From Streptomyces leeuwenhoekii (lineage in GTDB: Bacteria > Actinomycetota > Actinomycetes > Streptomycetales > Streptomycetaceae), in the NCBI RefSeq assembly GCF_001013905.1, contig NZ_LN831790.1, forward strand, positions 496,001 through 560,000: a stretch of 64,000 bases of DNA, written 5' to 3'. The first letter of the stretch is position 1, and every line of letters starts with the position of its first letter. Below the pieces are notes generated by a model. The model searched no databases. It saw only the letters and a program-made list of their open reading frames with translations, and was not told the origin of the DNA. Shown here in pieces: positions 8,142 through 17,071 of this stretch. Both the position numbers and the translations under genes were made by a program.

Positions 8142-8425
8142 GTGGAGCCTCACCGTCCGGTCCTGGGCCCCTTCTTGGAAGCAAGGACCCTGGTCACTCA
8201 CGATACGCATCGAACCCGTACTCCCCATTGTTTTGCGCGAAGTTCCGCTGGTCCCGCAGCGTTTTGGACATGCTGGACCGGGGCGTGCCGCCGGGCCGGC
8301 ACACGGGTGTCCGGATCACGGCGGCCGATGCCTGGACATCGTTTCGACGGGTAAGGGGAACTGACACGACTTCACTCACCGCAATGTGCCGCCCGGTTCG
8401 GCGGCCGAGGACAAGGGGGGCAGTG

Positions 8426-8791
8426 ATGAAACGTCTGGTTCGCCGCAGGGGCGGTGCCTCACGTGAGTCCGCCGCGCACCGCGCGCGTCATGTCCGGGCG
8501 CAGTTGGGAGTGGCGGCCGACATCGCGATCCAGGCGCGGCGCCGTGCCCTGGCGGCGCGCCGGGGGGCGGGTGCGCAGGGCGCGGACGAGCGGGCGCCGC
8601 GCGGCCGGGTCACCGTCGACGACGTACTGGCCTGCGCCCATCAGCACTTCGGCCTGACCTCGATCCCCCGCGAGGAGGCGGCCGCCGTGCTGCGCGCCCG
8701 CTACGAGCTGCGCGGCTGTCACCGTGATCTCGACACCGACGCCCCCGCCCTCGCGCCCGAGGCGTCCCGGACGGCGGTTCCCGGCACCTGA
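8426..8791 (+). CDS. Hypothetical basic protein, 121 aa
   Basis: ATG 8426 follows an AAGGGGGG ribosome binding site by 5 bases; a GTG directly before it (8423) is an alternative. The N-terminal third is very basic (KRLVRRRGG, then many Arg). The middle has a TVDDVLACAHQHFGLT segment and a helix rich in Arg and Glu, and the C-terminus is Ala/Pro-rich. No membrane segment or known domain. The basic N-terminus and helical core would suit nucleic-acid binding but this is not shown. It precedes the first large phosphatase gene by 198 bases on the same strand. Confidence 0.5.
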   Translation: MKRLVRRRGGASRESAAHRARHVRAQLGVAADIAIQARRRALAARRGAGAQGADERAPRGRVTVDDVLACAHQHFGLTSIPREEAAAVLRARYELRGCHRDLDTDAPALAPEASRTAVPGT

Positions 8792-8989
8792 CCTCCGGGG
8801 CCCCGGCCGGTGGTCTCGGGGCACCCGCGCCGGAACCCGGCCACGGCACGGCCCCGCCTCCCGGCCGCCCGGTGCGGACCGGGGCCGCGCCCCCCGGCCG
8901 TCCCCCGTCCGCCGTCCGGGTGCGCGCCCGGATGCCGTGGCGCATCCTTGCTGTGTCGCCGCGTGACGGGGCACGGACGAGGTGGGCCG

Positions 8990-11596
8990 ATGACGTCAGG
9001 CACCGAGGACGCACACCGCAAGCCCGGGCGGCTGGTGACGCCGCTGATCGACACCTCCACGGAGGCGGTCAGCGCGGCCGGCGGCCTCGCGGGCGGGGTC
9101 TACCTGCGGTCCCGCACCCCCGGAATGCTGCGCCTGTCCGTGCTGGCCGGGCTGCCCGGGCCGCTGTTCAGGCCCTGGTGGCGGATGCACGTCGACCGCC
9201 CGTTCCCCGTCGCCGACGCCTACCGGCTCGGCGTGCCGGTCGTGCTGCCCAATCCGGCCGAGACGATGCGCCGCTATCCCCAGTTCGCGGCAGGGCTGCC
9301 GTTCCGGTTCGGGTCGCTGCACGTGCCCGTGACCGGGGGCGGACGGAGCTTCGGGGTGCTGACCGTGCTGCGGCCGGCCGTGGCGGACGCCGCCGAGGTG
9401 CTGGAGGGCGTCGACCGCATGGCGGTGCTGGCCCGGGAGCTGGGCGCGGCCCTGTTGGGAGCGGAGGAGGCGGACGGCTCGCCGGTCGCCTGGGAGGGCG
9501 AGCCGCTGTGCGTCCGGCCGCCCGCCGCCCGGCGGCCCCAGCAGCGGGCCGGGAGCTTCTCCTGGGACCCCGGCACCGGCGAGGTGGCCGTGGACGAGCC
9601 GCTGCGTGACCTGATCGGCGTACCGGCGGACCGGGCGGCCCTCACCATGGACGCGCTCACGGACGCCATGGCCCCGGGCGAGGGGCACCGGTTCGCGGCC
9701 GCGCTGCGGCAGACGGCGGCCGGCCGGCCGCCACCGCTGCCCCTGCATCTGCGGTCCGCGGACGGCGCGCTGCGCGTGGTGGAGCTGTGGCGGCCGCCCG
9801 CGGCGCAGCCGGGCGCCGGCCCGGTGCGGGGCTCCGTTCGCGATCCCGGGTCCGGCCCGGTGGCCGACGCCGTGGCCGATCTGCTGCCGGACGGCGTCTT
9901 CGGCCTGGACCGGCTGGGGACGTTCGTCTACGTCAACGCGCGCGCCGCCCGGTTGCTGGGGCGGTCGCGGGCGGCACTGCTCGGCCACTCGCTGTGGGAG
10001 GCCGTCCCGTGGTCCGACCAGGCCGCGTTCGAGGACCATCTGCGGGCCGCCCTGCTGGCCCCGGATCCGGTCGGCTTCCATGTCCGCCGCCCCTCCGGCC
10101 TCGGCCGTACGACGGAGCCGCAGCCCTTCGAGGGCGACTGGCTGGCCCTGTCCGTCCATCCCGGGCCGGACCTGCTGGCGTGCACCGTCCGCCCCGCCAA
10201 CCGGGTGGCGGACGCCTCCCTGGACCCCGCGGGCACCCCGGACAGCGCGGCCACCGCGGCCTCCTCGGGCGCCGTGCCCGGGCCTTCGGAGGCACCGGCG
10301 CCCGGGCCCCCGGCGGAGCTGACCGTGACCGGGCCCGCGGTGCCCGTCGCCGCGTCGACGGCGCCGCTGTACCGCCCCATCGTCCTCGCTGTCGCCCTGT
10401 CGGAGGCGGTCACCGCCCGCCAGGTGTCCGCCGTGGTGGTGCGGGAGCTGCTCCCGGCGTTCGGCGGCCGGCGGCTCGCCATCTACCTGCTCCAGGAGCG
10501 GCACCTGTACCTGGCCTGGGAGACGGGCTTCCCGCCGGGCTTTCTCGCCCGCTTCGAAGGCGTCGGGCTGGACGCCCGCCTGCCCGGGGTCGAGACGCTC
10601 ACCAGCGGGCGTCCGCTCTTCTTCGACTCGATGCGGGCACTGGCCGCCTCCTACCCGGGCATCGCGCTGGACGCGCATGAGGGCGCCCGGGCCTTCCTGC
10701 CGCTGATCGCCTCGGGGCGCCCGGTGGGCTCCTGCATCCTGGGCTTCGACCGCTCCCGCACCTTCAGCGCCGAGGAGCGCACGGTGCTCACCGCCCTCGC
10801 CGGGCTCATCGCGCACGCCATGGAGAAGGCACAGCGCTACGAGACGGAGGCCGCGGTCGCCCGCGGGCTCCAGCACGCGCTGCTGCCCCGGCGGCTGCCC
10901 GCCCACCCGGTGCTGGAGACCGCGGGACGCTATCTGCCGGGCACCCAGGGCATGGACGTGGGAGGGGACTGGTACGACGTCGTGGCGTCGGGGGACGGCC
11001 TGGCCCTGGTGATCGGCGACGTACAGGGGCACGGCGCCCAGGCGGCGGCCACGATGGGGCAGCTCCGCAGCGCCGTACGGGCGTTCGCGCTCGGCGGCCA
11101 TCCGCCGGACGAGGTGATGAGCGGCACCAACCGCCTGCTGATCGACCTGGATCCCGGTCTGTTCGCGAGCTGCTGCTACATCCGCTTCGACCCGTCCACC
11201 GGTCTGGCGTGCGCCGCGAGGGCGGGACACCCGCCGCCGCTGCTGCGCCACCCGGACGGGCGTACCCGGGTGCTGGACGTCCCGGGCGGGATCGTCCTCG
11301 GGGTCGATCCGCAGGCCGACTATCCGGTGACCGATCTGGAGGTGGAACCCGGCGCCCTCCTGGCCCTCTACACGGACGGGCTGGTGGAGCGGCCGGGCAC
11401 CGACATCGACGAGGGCATCGGCGCCCTGCGGGTCGCCCTGGCGCGGTACGGCGATCCCGCCTCGCCCGCGCCGGACCGCTCCCTGGCGGCCGTGGCCGAC
11501 CGGCTCACCGCGCGGGCCCGGCACGCCGCGGACCGTCCCGACGACATCGCCCTGCTGCTCGCGGTCCGCCGCCCCGCCCCGGGGAGCCCGGTGTGA
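8990..11596 (+). CDS. Multidomain SpoIIE-type PP2C phosphatase (GAF-PAS-PAS-GAF-PP2C)
   Basis: 868 aa from ATG 8990 (GAGGTGG 4 bases upstream). The order is a GAF-like domain (~18-155), a weak PAS (~185-270), a clear PAS (~290-395, DLLPDGVFGLDRLGTFVYVN), an Ala/Pro linker, a second GAF (~460-625) and a C-terminal PP2C_SpoIIE domain (~640-865). The phosphatase shows GGDWYDV, IGDVQGHG, AGHPPPLL and ALYTDGLVE with the metal-binding Asp residues present. Such enzymes dephosphorylate STAS antagonists in response to signals sensed by the PAS/GAF domains, releasing sigma factors. There is no membrane segment, so it senses a cytoplasmic cue such as light, redox or a small ligand. The STAS protein at 7.3 kb is a possible substrate. 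Confidence 0.92.
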   Translation: MTSGTEDAHRKPGRLVTPLIDTSTEAVSAAGGLAGGVYLRSRTPGMLRLSVLAGLPGPLFRPWWRMHVDRPFPVADAYRLGVPVVLPNPAETMRRYPQFAAGLPFRFGSLHVPVTGGGRSFGVLTVLRPAVADAAEVLEGVDRMAVLARELGAALLGAEEADGSPVAWEGEPLCVRPPAARRPQQRAGSFSWDPGTGEVAVDEPLRDLIGVPADRAALTMDALTDAMAPGEGHRFAAALRQTAAGRPPPLPLHLRSADGALRVVELWRPPAAQPGAGPVRGSVRDPGSGPVADAVADLLPDGVFGLDRLGTFVYVNARAARLLGRSRAALLGHSLWEAVPWSDQAAFEDHLRAALLAPDPVGFHVRRPSGLGRTTEPQPFEGDWLALSVHPGPDLLACTVRPANRVADASLDPAGTPDSAATAASSGAVPGPSEAPAPGPPAELTVTGPAVPVAASTAPLYRPIVLAVALSEAVTARQVSAVVVRELLPAFGGRRLAIYLLQERHLYLAWETGFPPGFLARFEGVGLDARLPGVETLTSGRPLFFDSMRALAASYPGIALDAHEGARAFLPLIASGRPVGSCILGFDRSRTFSAEERTVLTALAGLIAHAMEKAQRYETEAAVARGLQHALLPRRLPAHPVLETAGRYLPGTQGMDVGGDWYDVVASGDGLALVIGDVQGHGAQAAATMGQLRSAVRAFALGGHPPDEVMSGTNRLLIDLDPGLFASCCYIRFDPSTGLACAARAGHPPPLLRHPDGRTRVLDVPGGIVLGVDPQADYPVTDLEVEPGALLALYTDGLVERPGTDIDEGIGALRVALARYGDPASPAPDRSLAAVADRLTARARHAADRPDDIALLLAVRRPAPGSPV

Positions 11597-11822
11597 GGTC
11601 CGCGGCCGTCGTGGCCCGCCCGGCGCCGGGTCGCCGGGCCGGCGTCGAGGCGCCCGGACGGCAGCGCCGCCTCCCGGTCCGCGGCGCGGTCCGGCCCGGG
11701 CCCCGCCCCGGTGGGCACGGCACCACGGCCGCGCCCGTGTCGTACCGGACGGCGCGCACGGGACCCGGCACCCGGGCGGACGCGTCTCGCCTCCCGGGGC
11801 CCGGCAGTGTAGACATGGGCAC

Positions 11823-14552
11823 ATGGTCCGGCTGATGGGTCGATCGGGAGACCGGACCCGTCGTCCCGGCGCTCCGCTCGCTCGGCGGCAGGCGGACGCC
11901 GAGCGGTCGCGGCGGGGACGGGGTGCGGGAGCGCGCGCGGCGCTGGCCGGGCGCACCGTCGCCGGACAGGTGTTCGTCCTGCATATCGTCATCGTGCTGC
12001 TGCTGGTGGTGGCCGCCGTGGTCGCGCTGGTGCTCCAGGTCCGCCACGACAGCTCGGTGGAGGCCCGCAACCGGTCGGTCGCGGTGGCCGCGGCGTTCGC
12101 CGACGGGCCCGGCCTGCGAGAGGCGCTGCGCGGCCCCGACCCCACGGCCGTGCTGCAGCCCCGCGCGGAGGCGGCGCGCAGGGCGACGGGGGTCGACTTC
12201 ATCACCGTCATGAACACCAACGGCGTCCGCTACACGCACCCCGAGCCGGACCGGATCGGCAGGCGGTTCGTCGGGACGATCGGCCCCGCGCTGGCCGGGC
12301 GGACCGTGACGGAGGAGATCGAGGGGACCATCGGGCCGCTGGTGCAGGCCGTGGTGCCCGTCAAGGGGCCGGACGGCTCGGTCGAGGGTCTGGTGTCGGC
12401 CGGCATCACCAAGGACCACGTGGGCGGTACCGCCGACCGGCAACTGCCGCTGCTGCTGTCCGCCGCGGGCGTGGCGCTGGTCCTGGCGACGGCGGGTACG
12501 GCGCTGGTCAGCCGGCGGCTGCTGCGCCAGACCCACGGCCTCGGCCCGCACGAGATGACCCGGATGTACGAGCACCACGACGCCGTCCTGCACGCCGTCC
12601 GCGAGGGCGTGCTGATCGTCGGCGGCGGGGGCACCCTGCTGCTCGCCAACGACGAGGCGCACCGGCTGCTCTCGCTGCCCGCCGACGCGGAGGGGCGGCA
12701 TGTGCGCGATCTGGGGCTGCCGTCCGACGCGGCGGACCTGCTGGCCTCCGGGCGGGTCGCCACGGACGAGGTGCATCTGGTCGGGGAGCGGCTGCTGGCG
12801 GTCAGCCAGCGGTCCACGGACAGCGAGGGCGGGCCGCCCGGCACCGTCGCCACCCTGCGCGACACCACGGAGCTGCGCGCCCTGTCCGGCCGGGCGGAGA
12901 CCGCCCGCGAGCGCCTCGATCTGCTGTACGACGCCAGCATGGGCGTCGGCACCAGCCTGGACGTCACCCGTACCGCCGAGGAACTGGCGGAACTGGCCGT
13001 CCCCCGGTTCGCGGACTTCGCCACCGTGGACCTGTTCGACGCCGTCCTCGCCGGGGGCCGGCCGGAGGAGGTCACCCCGCTGCGCCGCACCGCCCTCAGC
13101 GGTGTACGCGAGGACGCCCCGCTCTACCCGGTGGGGCGGCAGATCCGCTTCGTGGCGTCCTCCCCGCAGGGCCACAGCCTGCGCACGGGCCGGCCGGTGC
13201 TCGAAGCGGACCTCGCCCGGGCCTCCGGCTGGCACGCCCAGGACCTGGAGCGCGCCGCGCAGGTGGTGCGGTACGGGGTCCACTCGCTGATCACCGTGCC
13301 CTTGCGGGCGGGCACCCTGGTCCTCGGCGTGGTCAGCTTCTGGCGCACCGAGCGGCACGAGCCGTTCGACGAGGACGAGCTCGCTCTCGCCGAGGAACTG
13401 GTCGCCCGGGCCGCCGTCTCGATCGACAACGCGCGCCGCTACACCCGCGAGCACAGCATGGCGGTGACCCTCCAGCGCAGTCTGCTGCCGCGCAGCCTGC
13501 CCGACCAGAACGCGCTGGACATCGCCTACCGGTACCTGCCGGCGCAGGCGGGCGTGGGCGGCGACTGGTTCGACGTCCTGCCGCTGTCGGGGGCCCGGGT
13601 GGCGCTGGTGGTCGGCGACGTGGTCGGCCACGGGCTGCACGCCGCGGCCACCATGGGGCGCCTGCGGACGGCGGTGCACAACTTCTCCGCGCTGGACCTG
13701 CCGCCGGACGAACTGCTCACCCTGCTGGACGAACTGGTCGGCCGCATCGACCAGGACGAGGCGGCGGTCGACGACAGCGCCCCGGTCACCGGCGCGACCT
13801 GCCTGTACGCCGTCTACGATCCGGTCTCCCGCACCTGTGTGACGGCCCGGGCCGGCCATCCGCCGCCGGTGCTGGTCAGGCCGGACGGCACGGTCGCCTT
13901 CCCCGACGTGCCCGCCGGTCCGCCGCTGGGGCTCGGCGGCTTCCCCTTCGAGACCGCTCACCTGGAGCTGGAGGAGGGCAGTCGGCTGGTCCTGTACACC
14001 GACGGGCTCGTGGAGGACCGGGAACACGACATCGACGAGGGGCTGGAGCGGCTGCGCGGCGCCCTGGCGAGCTCCGGCCCGACACCGGAGGAGACCTGCC
14101 GGGCCGTCCTGGACGCCCGGCTCCCGGCCCGGCCCGGCGACGACATCGCCCTGCTCGTGGCCCGCACCCGGGCCCTCGGTCCGGACCGGGTCGCCGAGTG
14201 GGACGTGCCGGCGGACCCGGCCGCGGTGGGCGAGGTGCGCGCCCGGCTCACCCGGCGGCTGGCGCAGTGGGGCCTGGACGAGCTGTCGTTCACGACGGAA
14301 CTGCTGCTGAGCGAGCTGGTCACCAACGCGATCCGGTACGGCGGGGAGCCCATCCGCGTCCGTGTGCTGCGCGACCGCACGCTGATCTGCGAGGTGGCCG
14401 ACGGCAGCAACACCTCGCCCCACCTGCGCTACGCGGCCATGACGGACGAAGGCGGACGGGGGCTGTTCCTCGTCGCCCAGATCGCCGAGCGCTGGGGCAC
14501 CCGGTACACACCGGGGGGCAAGGTCATCTGGGCGGAGCAGCCCATTCCGTGA
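11823..14552 (+). CDS. Membrane sensor SpoIIE phosphatase with C-terminal HATPase
   Basis: 909 aa. TM1 (~50-73), an extracytoplasmic CitA/DcuS-like Cache domain (~74-205, with RYTHPEPDRIGRRF, the signature of that family), TM2 (~209-230), PAS (~247-355), GAF (~380-535), PP2C_SpoIIE (~545-770, GGDWFDV, GDVVGHG, AGHPPP, LYTDGLVE) and a C-terminal HATPase_c (~775-905, SELVTNAIRYGG). Having phosphatase and RsbW-like kinase in one chain gives both arms of a partner switch. The Cache domain points to sensing of an extracellular small carboxylate or similar ligand, but the ligand is unknown. ATG 11835 is an alternative start. It lies 226 bases after the preceding phosphatase gene, in a stretch without coding signal. 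Confidence 0.92.
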   Translation: MVRLMGRSGDRTRRPGAPLARRQADAERSRRGRGAGARAALAGRTVAGQVFVLHIVIVLLLVVAAVVALVLQVRHDSSVEARNRSVAVAAAFADGPGLREALRGPDPTAVLQPRAEAARRATGVDFITVMNTNGVRYTHPEPDRIGRRFVGTIGPALAGRTVTEEIEGTIGPLVQAVVPVKGPDGSVEGLVSAGITKDHVGGTADRQLPLLLSAAGVALVLATAGTALVSRRLLRQTHGLGPHEMTRMYEHHDAVLHAVREGVLIVGGGGTLLLANDEAHRLLSLPADAEGRHVRDLGLPSDAADLLASGRVATDEVHLVGERLLAVSQRSTDSEGGPPGTVATLRDTTELRALSGRAETARERLDLLYDASMGVGTSLDVTRTAEELAELAVPRFADFATVDLFDAVLAGGRPEEVTPLRRTALSGVREDAPLYPVGRQIRFVASSPQGHSLRTGRPVLEADLARASGWHAQDLERAAQVVRYGVHSLITVPLRAGTLVLGVVSFWRTERHEPFDEDELALAEELVARAAVSIDNARRYTREHSMAVTLQRSLLPRSLPDQNALDIAYRYLPAQAGVGGDWFDVLPLSGARVALVVGDVVGHGLHAAATMGRLRTAVHNFSALDLPPDELLTLLDELVGRIDQDEAAVDDSAPVTGATCLYAVYDPVSRTCVTARAGHPPPVLVRPDGTVAFPDVPAGPPLGLGGFPFETAHLELEEGSRLVLYTDGLVEDREHDIDEGLERLRGALASSGPTPEETCRAVLDARLPARPGDDIALLVARTRALGPDRVAEWDVPADPAAVGEVRARLTRRLAQWGLDELSFTTELLLSELVTNAIRYGGEPIRVRVLRDRTLICEVADGSNTSPHLRYAAMTDEGGRGLFLVAQIAERWGTRYTPGGKVIWAEQPIP

Positions 14553-14651
14553 CGGGCGCGGGTCCCGTGGACCGCCGCGGCCGTGACCCGGACGGCCGGA
14601 GACCACCGACCGGCGCGGGCGACGGACACAGCGAAGGCGGCGGCACGGCGA

Positions 14652-14688
14652 GGGCCGCGGAACCGGGCGGGTGCCGGGTCCGCGGCCC
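14652..14688. terminator. Hairpin between phosphatase and csbD-like gene
   Basis: Perfect 10-base arms 14652-14661 and 14679-14688, loop 17 bases, between convergent genes. No T tract. Confidence 0.5.
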
Positions 14689-14730
14689 TGGGGTGCCGGC
14701 GTGGTCAGCCGTCACCGCGCATCATGACCA

Positions 14731-14904
14731 TCAGTGCCGGAACGTGTCCTTCGCCTTCTCCTTCGCCTGACGTGCGTCGCCCTTCGCCTGCTCGGTGCGG
14801 CCCTCCGCCGTGAGCTTTTCGTCGCCCACCGCGCGGCCGGCCGCTTCCTTGGCCTTCCCCCGGGCCTGTTCCATCTTCGCCTTGGCCTTCTGGTTGCCGC
14901 TCAC
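14731..14904 (-). CDS. CsbD family stress protein, 57 aa
   Basis: GTG start at 14904 with GAGG about 7 bases upstream. The product is made of Lys/Ala/Glu-rich amphipathic helices with the CsbD pattern of Lys-Ala repeats, Gly-Lys-Ala-Lys-Glu-Ala near residue 16 and a conserved central GDEKLTAEG. CsbD proteins are small, soluble, of unknown activity and induced under general stress by sigma-B in Bacillus. Presence beside partner-switching genes fits a stress role. Length is typical (50-70 aa). Confidence 0.9.
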   Translation of the reverse strand: MSGNQKAKAKMEQARGKAKEAAGRAVGDEKLTAEGRTEQAKGDARQAKEKAKDTFRH

Positions 14905-15052
14905 AGTCTCACCTCAGCGGTCGTCTCGGTGCCAGGGACGGCCGGGTTGCCCGTCGCCACGAGCGCAAACGTCCGCTGGACGGAGGCTGAGAACCCGGAT
15001 GCCGGGTACGAGAGGTGCAAGAAAGGACCCGTCGTCGATCCGGAGGAATGTC

Positions 15053-15199
15053 ATGGCCGGAATGCTGGAGCGGATCAAGCAGTTCGCGCGCAGCCCGCAG
15101 GGGCGCCGGACGACCGAGCAGGTGCGTCGCGCCGCAGCCGATCCCCGTCGCCGCGCCCAGGCGCAGCAGGTGCTGAGGAAGTTCGGCAAGCGCCACTGA
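15053..15199 (+). CDS. Small basic protein, 48 aa
   Basis: ATG 15053 with GGAGGA 5 bases upstream (15042-15047), a strong site. The product is basic and helical, beginning MAGMLERIKQFARSPQGRR and ending with FGKRH, with Arg/Gln/Ala repeats. I recall similar short basic proteins as common in Streptomyces, but no function is assigned. It is divergent from the csbD-like gene and is followed by a strong hairpin terminator. Confidence 0.7.
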   Translation: MAGMLERIKQFARSPQGRRTTEQVRRAAADPRRRAQAQQVLRKFGKRH

Positions 15200-15215
15200 G
15201 GCATGGGCAAGCGGC

Positions 15216-15250
15216 ACCGGGCGCCGGCGGGCGGGACGCCGGCGCCCGGT
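15216..15250. terminator. Strong hairpin terminator
   Basis: Perfect 14-base arms 15216-15229 and 15237-15250 around a 7-base loop. It lies 17 bases after the 48-aa protein stop and upstream of the convergent MFS gene end. Confidence 0.75.
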
Positions 15251-15345
15251 CGTGTGCGCGGCCGACTCCCGTTGTGCGCGCGGCCGGCCCCGGACGTGCC
15301 CCGGCCGGTGCATCCCTTGGTCCGCCCGACCTGGGACGTATCCCC

Positions 15346-16881
15346 CTAATGCGTCGGGTTCGCGTGGTCCGCGCGGGAGTGGCCGTGGGACCGCGGCGCA
15401 GGGTCCGGGCTGTCACCGGGGCGGTCCCGCCGCCGGTCGGCGACGGCGACGGCCAGGGCGCACAGCATGGCGGCGGCACCCGAGCCGACGGCGATGGCCA
15501 CGGCACGGTGGTAGTCGTCGTGGGTGGCGTGCAGGGCGAGATGGAACAGGCCGGGCAGCGCGGCGGTCCCGACGGCGGCGCCGAGCCGCTGGCCGGTCTG
15601 CAGGGCGCCTCCGGCGGCGCCCGCCATGCGCACCGGGACGTTGCGCAGTGTCATGGTGATGTTCGGGGAGATGACGCAGCCGCTGCCCAGGCCACCGGCG
15701 AACAGCAGCGGTGCCGTGATCCACACGGCCCGGTCCGCGGGCGCGAGCCACAGCGTCAGCGCGGTCCCGCCCAGCCCCGCCATGACGGCGACGAGTCCCC
15801 AGACGGTCAGCAGCCGGCCCAGCCGCCCGACCAGCCGGCCCGCCGCGGCCGCCGCGATGGCGGAGCCGACGGCGAAGGGCGTCACCGCCAGCCCGGACGC
15901 CAGGGGTGAGTAGCCGAGCCCGTTCTGGAAGAACAGGGCGAACACCAGCCAGACACCGCTGAAGCCCACGAAGTACAGGGTGGCGAGGCCGGCGCCCGCG
16001 GCGTAGCCGCGCGTGCCGGTGAGCAGCCGCGGCTCCAGCAGCGGGGCCCTGTCCCGTGCGGCCAGCCGCCGCTCCCAGGCCACGAACGCCGCGAGGATCA
16101 GGGCACCGGCCGGGAACAGCCACCACAGGCGGTTGAGCCCGCCGGCCTCGGCCAGCACCAGCGGCAGCATCAGGGCGAGGATCCCGGCGCCCAGCAGGAC
16201 CACTCCCCCGGGGTCCAGGCGCCCCCGGTGGCGGGGGCCGACGCGGGGCAGCAGGCGGCTGCCGAGCAGCAGCGCGAGCACACCGACCGGCACGTTGACG
16301 TAGAAGATCCACCGCCAGCCCTGGGGCCCGTCGGCGAGCGCCAGGATCAGGCCCCCGGCGACCGGGCCCACGGCGCTGGAGATGCCGACGGTGGCCCCGA
16401 ACAGCCCGAAGGCACGTGCGCGCTCCGCGCCGTGGAACATCTGCTGGATCAGGGCCGAGTTCTGCGGGGCGAGGCTTCCGGCGGCGACCCCCTGGGCCAG
16501 CCGGGCCACCACCAGCAGCGTGACGGTGGGCGCTGCGCCCGCCGCGGCGCTGCACAGGACGAAGGCGGCGAGCGCGGCGAGGAAGAGGCGCCGTCGGCCG
16601 AAGGCGTCGCCGAGCCGCCCGGCCGTCACCAGGGTCAGGGCGAAGGCCAGGGTGTAGCCCGAGACCACCCACTGCACGGACGCCGCCGAGGCGTTCAGGT
16701 CCCGTTGCAGGGACGGCAGGGCGACCGCGACGATGGTGACGTCGAGCAGGGTCATGAATCCGGCGACCAGCGTGACCCACAGGGCCCGCCACCGGTTCGG
16801 GTCCGGCCGTCCGCCGTCGTCGGCGCGCTCGCCGCCGCCGTCGCGGCCCTGCGGTCCGCCGGTCCTGGTCTCCCCGTTCAC
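15346..16881 (-). CDS. MFS drug-efflux transporter, DHA2 (14-TM) family
   Basis: 511 aa from GTG 16881 with GGAGG 8 bases upstream. The sequence shows ~14 hydrophobic segments. TM1 contains motif D1 (FMTLLDVTIVAVALPSLQRDL), seen here as LLDVTIVAVALP. Motif A follows in loop 2-3 as GRLGDAFGRRRLF and motif C in TM5 as GPVAGG. This is the EmrB/QacA group of proton-driven exporters of drugs or cell products. The C-terminal tail is Arg/Asp-rich and cytoplasmic. No regulator gene is adjacent, but palindromes lie in the 190-base promoter region shared with the divergent ferredoxin reductase gene. Confidence 0.92.
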   Translation of the reverse strand: MNGETRTGGPQGRDGGGERADDGGRPDPNRWRALWVTLVAGFMTLLDVTIVAVALPSLQRDLNASAASVQWVVSGYTLAFALTLVTAGRLGDAFGRRRLFLAALAAFVLCSAAAGAAPTVTLLVVARLAQGVAAGSLAPQNSALIQQMFHGAERARAFGLFGATVGISSAVGPVAGGLILALADGPQGWRWIFYVNVPVGVLALLLGSRLLPRVGPRHRGRLDPGGVVLLGAGILALMLPLVLAEAGGLNRLWWLFPAGALILAAFVAWERRLAARDRAPLLEPRLLTGTRGYAAGAGLATLYFVGFSGVWLVFALFFQNGLGYSPLASGLAVTPFAVGSAIAAAAAGRLVGRLGRLLTVWGLVAVMAGLGGTALTLWLAPADRAVWITAPLLFAGGLGSGCVISPNITMTLRNVPVRMAGAAGGALQTGQRLGAAVGTAALPGLFHLALHATHDDYHRAVAIAVGSGAAAMLCALAVAVADRRRDRPGDSPDPAPRSHGHSRADHANPTH

Positions 16882-16962
16882 CTCGGGCTCCTCCGTGCTG
16901 TCGGGCCGTCCTCACGCCTGCGTCTCCCGGCACAGGCACCTCAAACCCTCCCTGGGGCATCC

Positions 16963-16987
16963 CATAAGCGGGCCTTATGAGCTCATA
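16963..16987. promoter_or_regulatory. Overlapping palindromes between MFS and ferredoxin reductase genes
   Basis: CATAAG (16963-16968) and CTTATG (16974-16979) form a 6-base inverted repeat with a 5-base spacer. The second arm overlaps a perfect 12-base palindrome TATGAGCTCATA (16976-16987). The run is AT-rich for this genome and lies about 80 bases upstream of the MFS start, as expected of an operator. The regulator is unknown. Confidence 0.45.
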
Positions 16988-17007
16988 GACGGGACCCGCG
17001 TACCGAC

Positions 17008-17031
17008 TTAGGGTTGCCTTAACTTAGGCTT
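17008..17031. promoter_or_regulatory. Possible iron box (DmdR/IdeR type) upstream of ferredoxin reductase
   Basis: The bottom strand of 17008-17026 matches the Streptomyces iron-box consensus as I recall it (TTAGGTTAGGCTAACCTAA) at 14 of 19 positions. A direct TTAGG repeat (17008-17012 and 17024-17028) adds to the likeness. It lies 41-64 bases before the reductase ATG, where a repressor would block transcription. Confidence 0.4.
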
Positions 17032-17071
17032 CCCGACGAGACGCCTGTCATCGCTCGAAGGGAACCTGATC

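Noticed and set aside
8194..8379. Possible 61-codon gene on the bottom strand between the HATPase and the 121-aa gene
   Set aside because: No ribosome site, mixed codon third positions and no recognisable motif. A short ending segment (MSKTLRDQRNFAQNNGEY) looks peptide-like but evidence is too thin.
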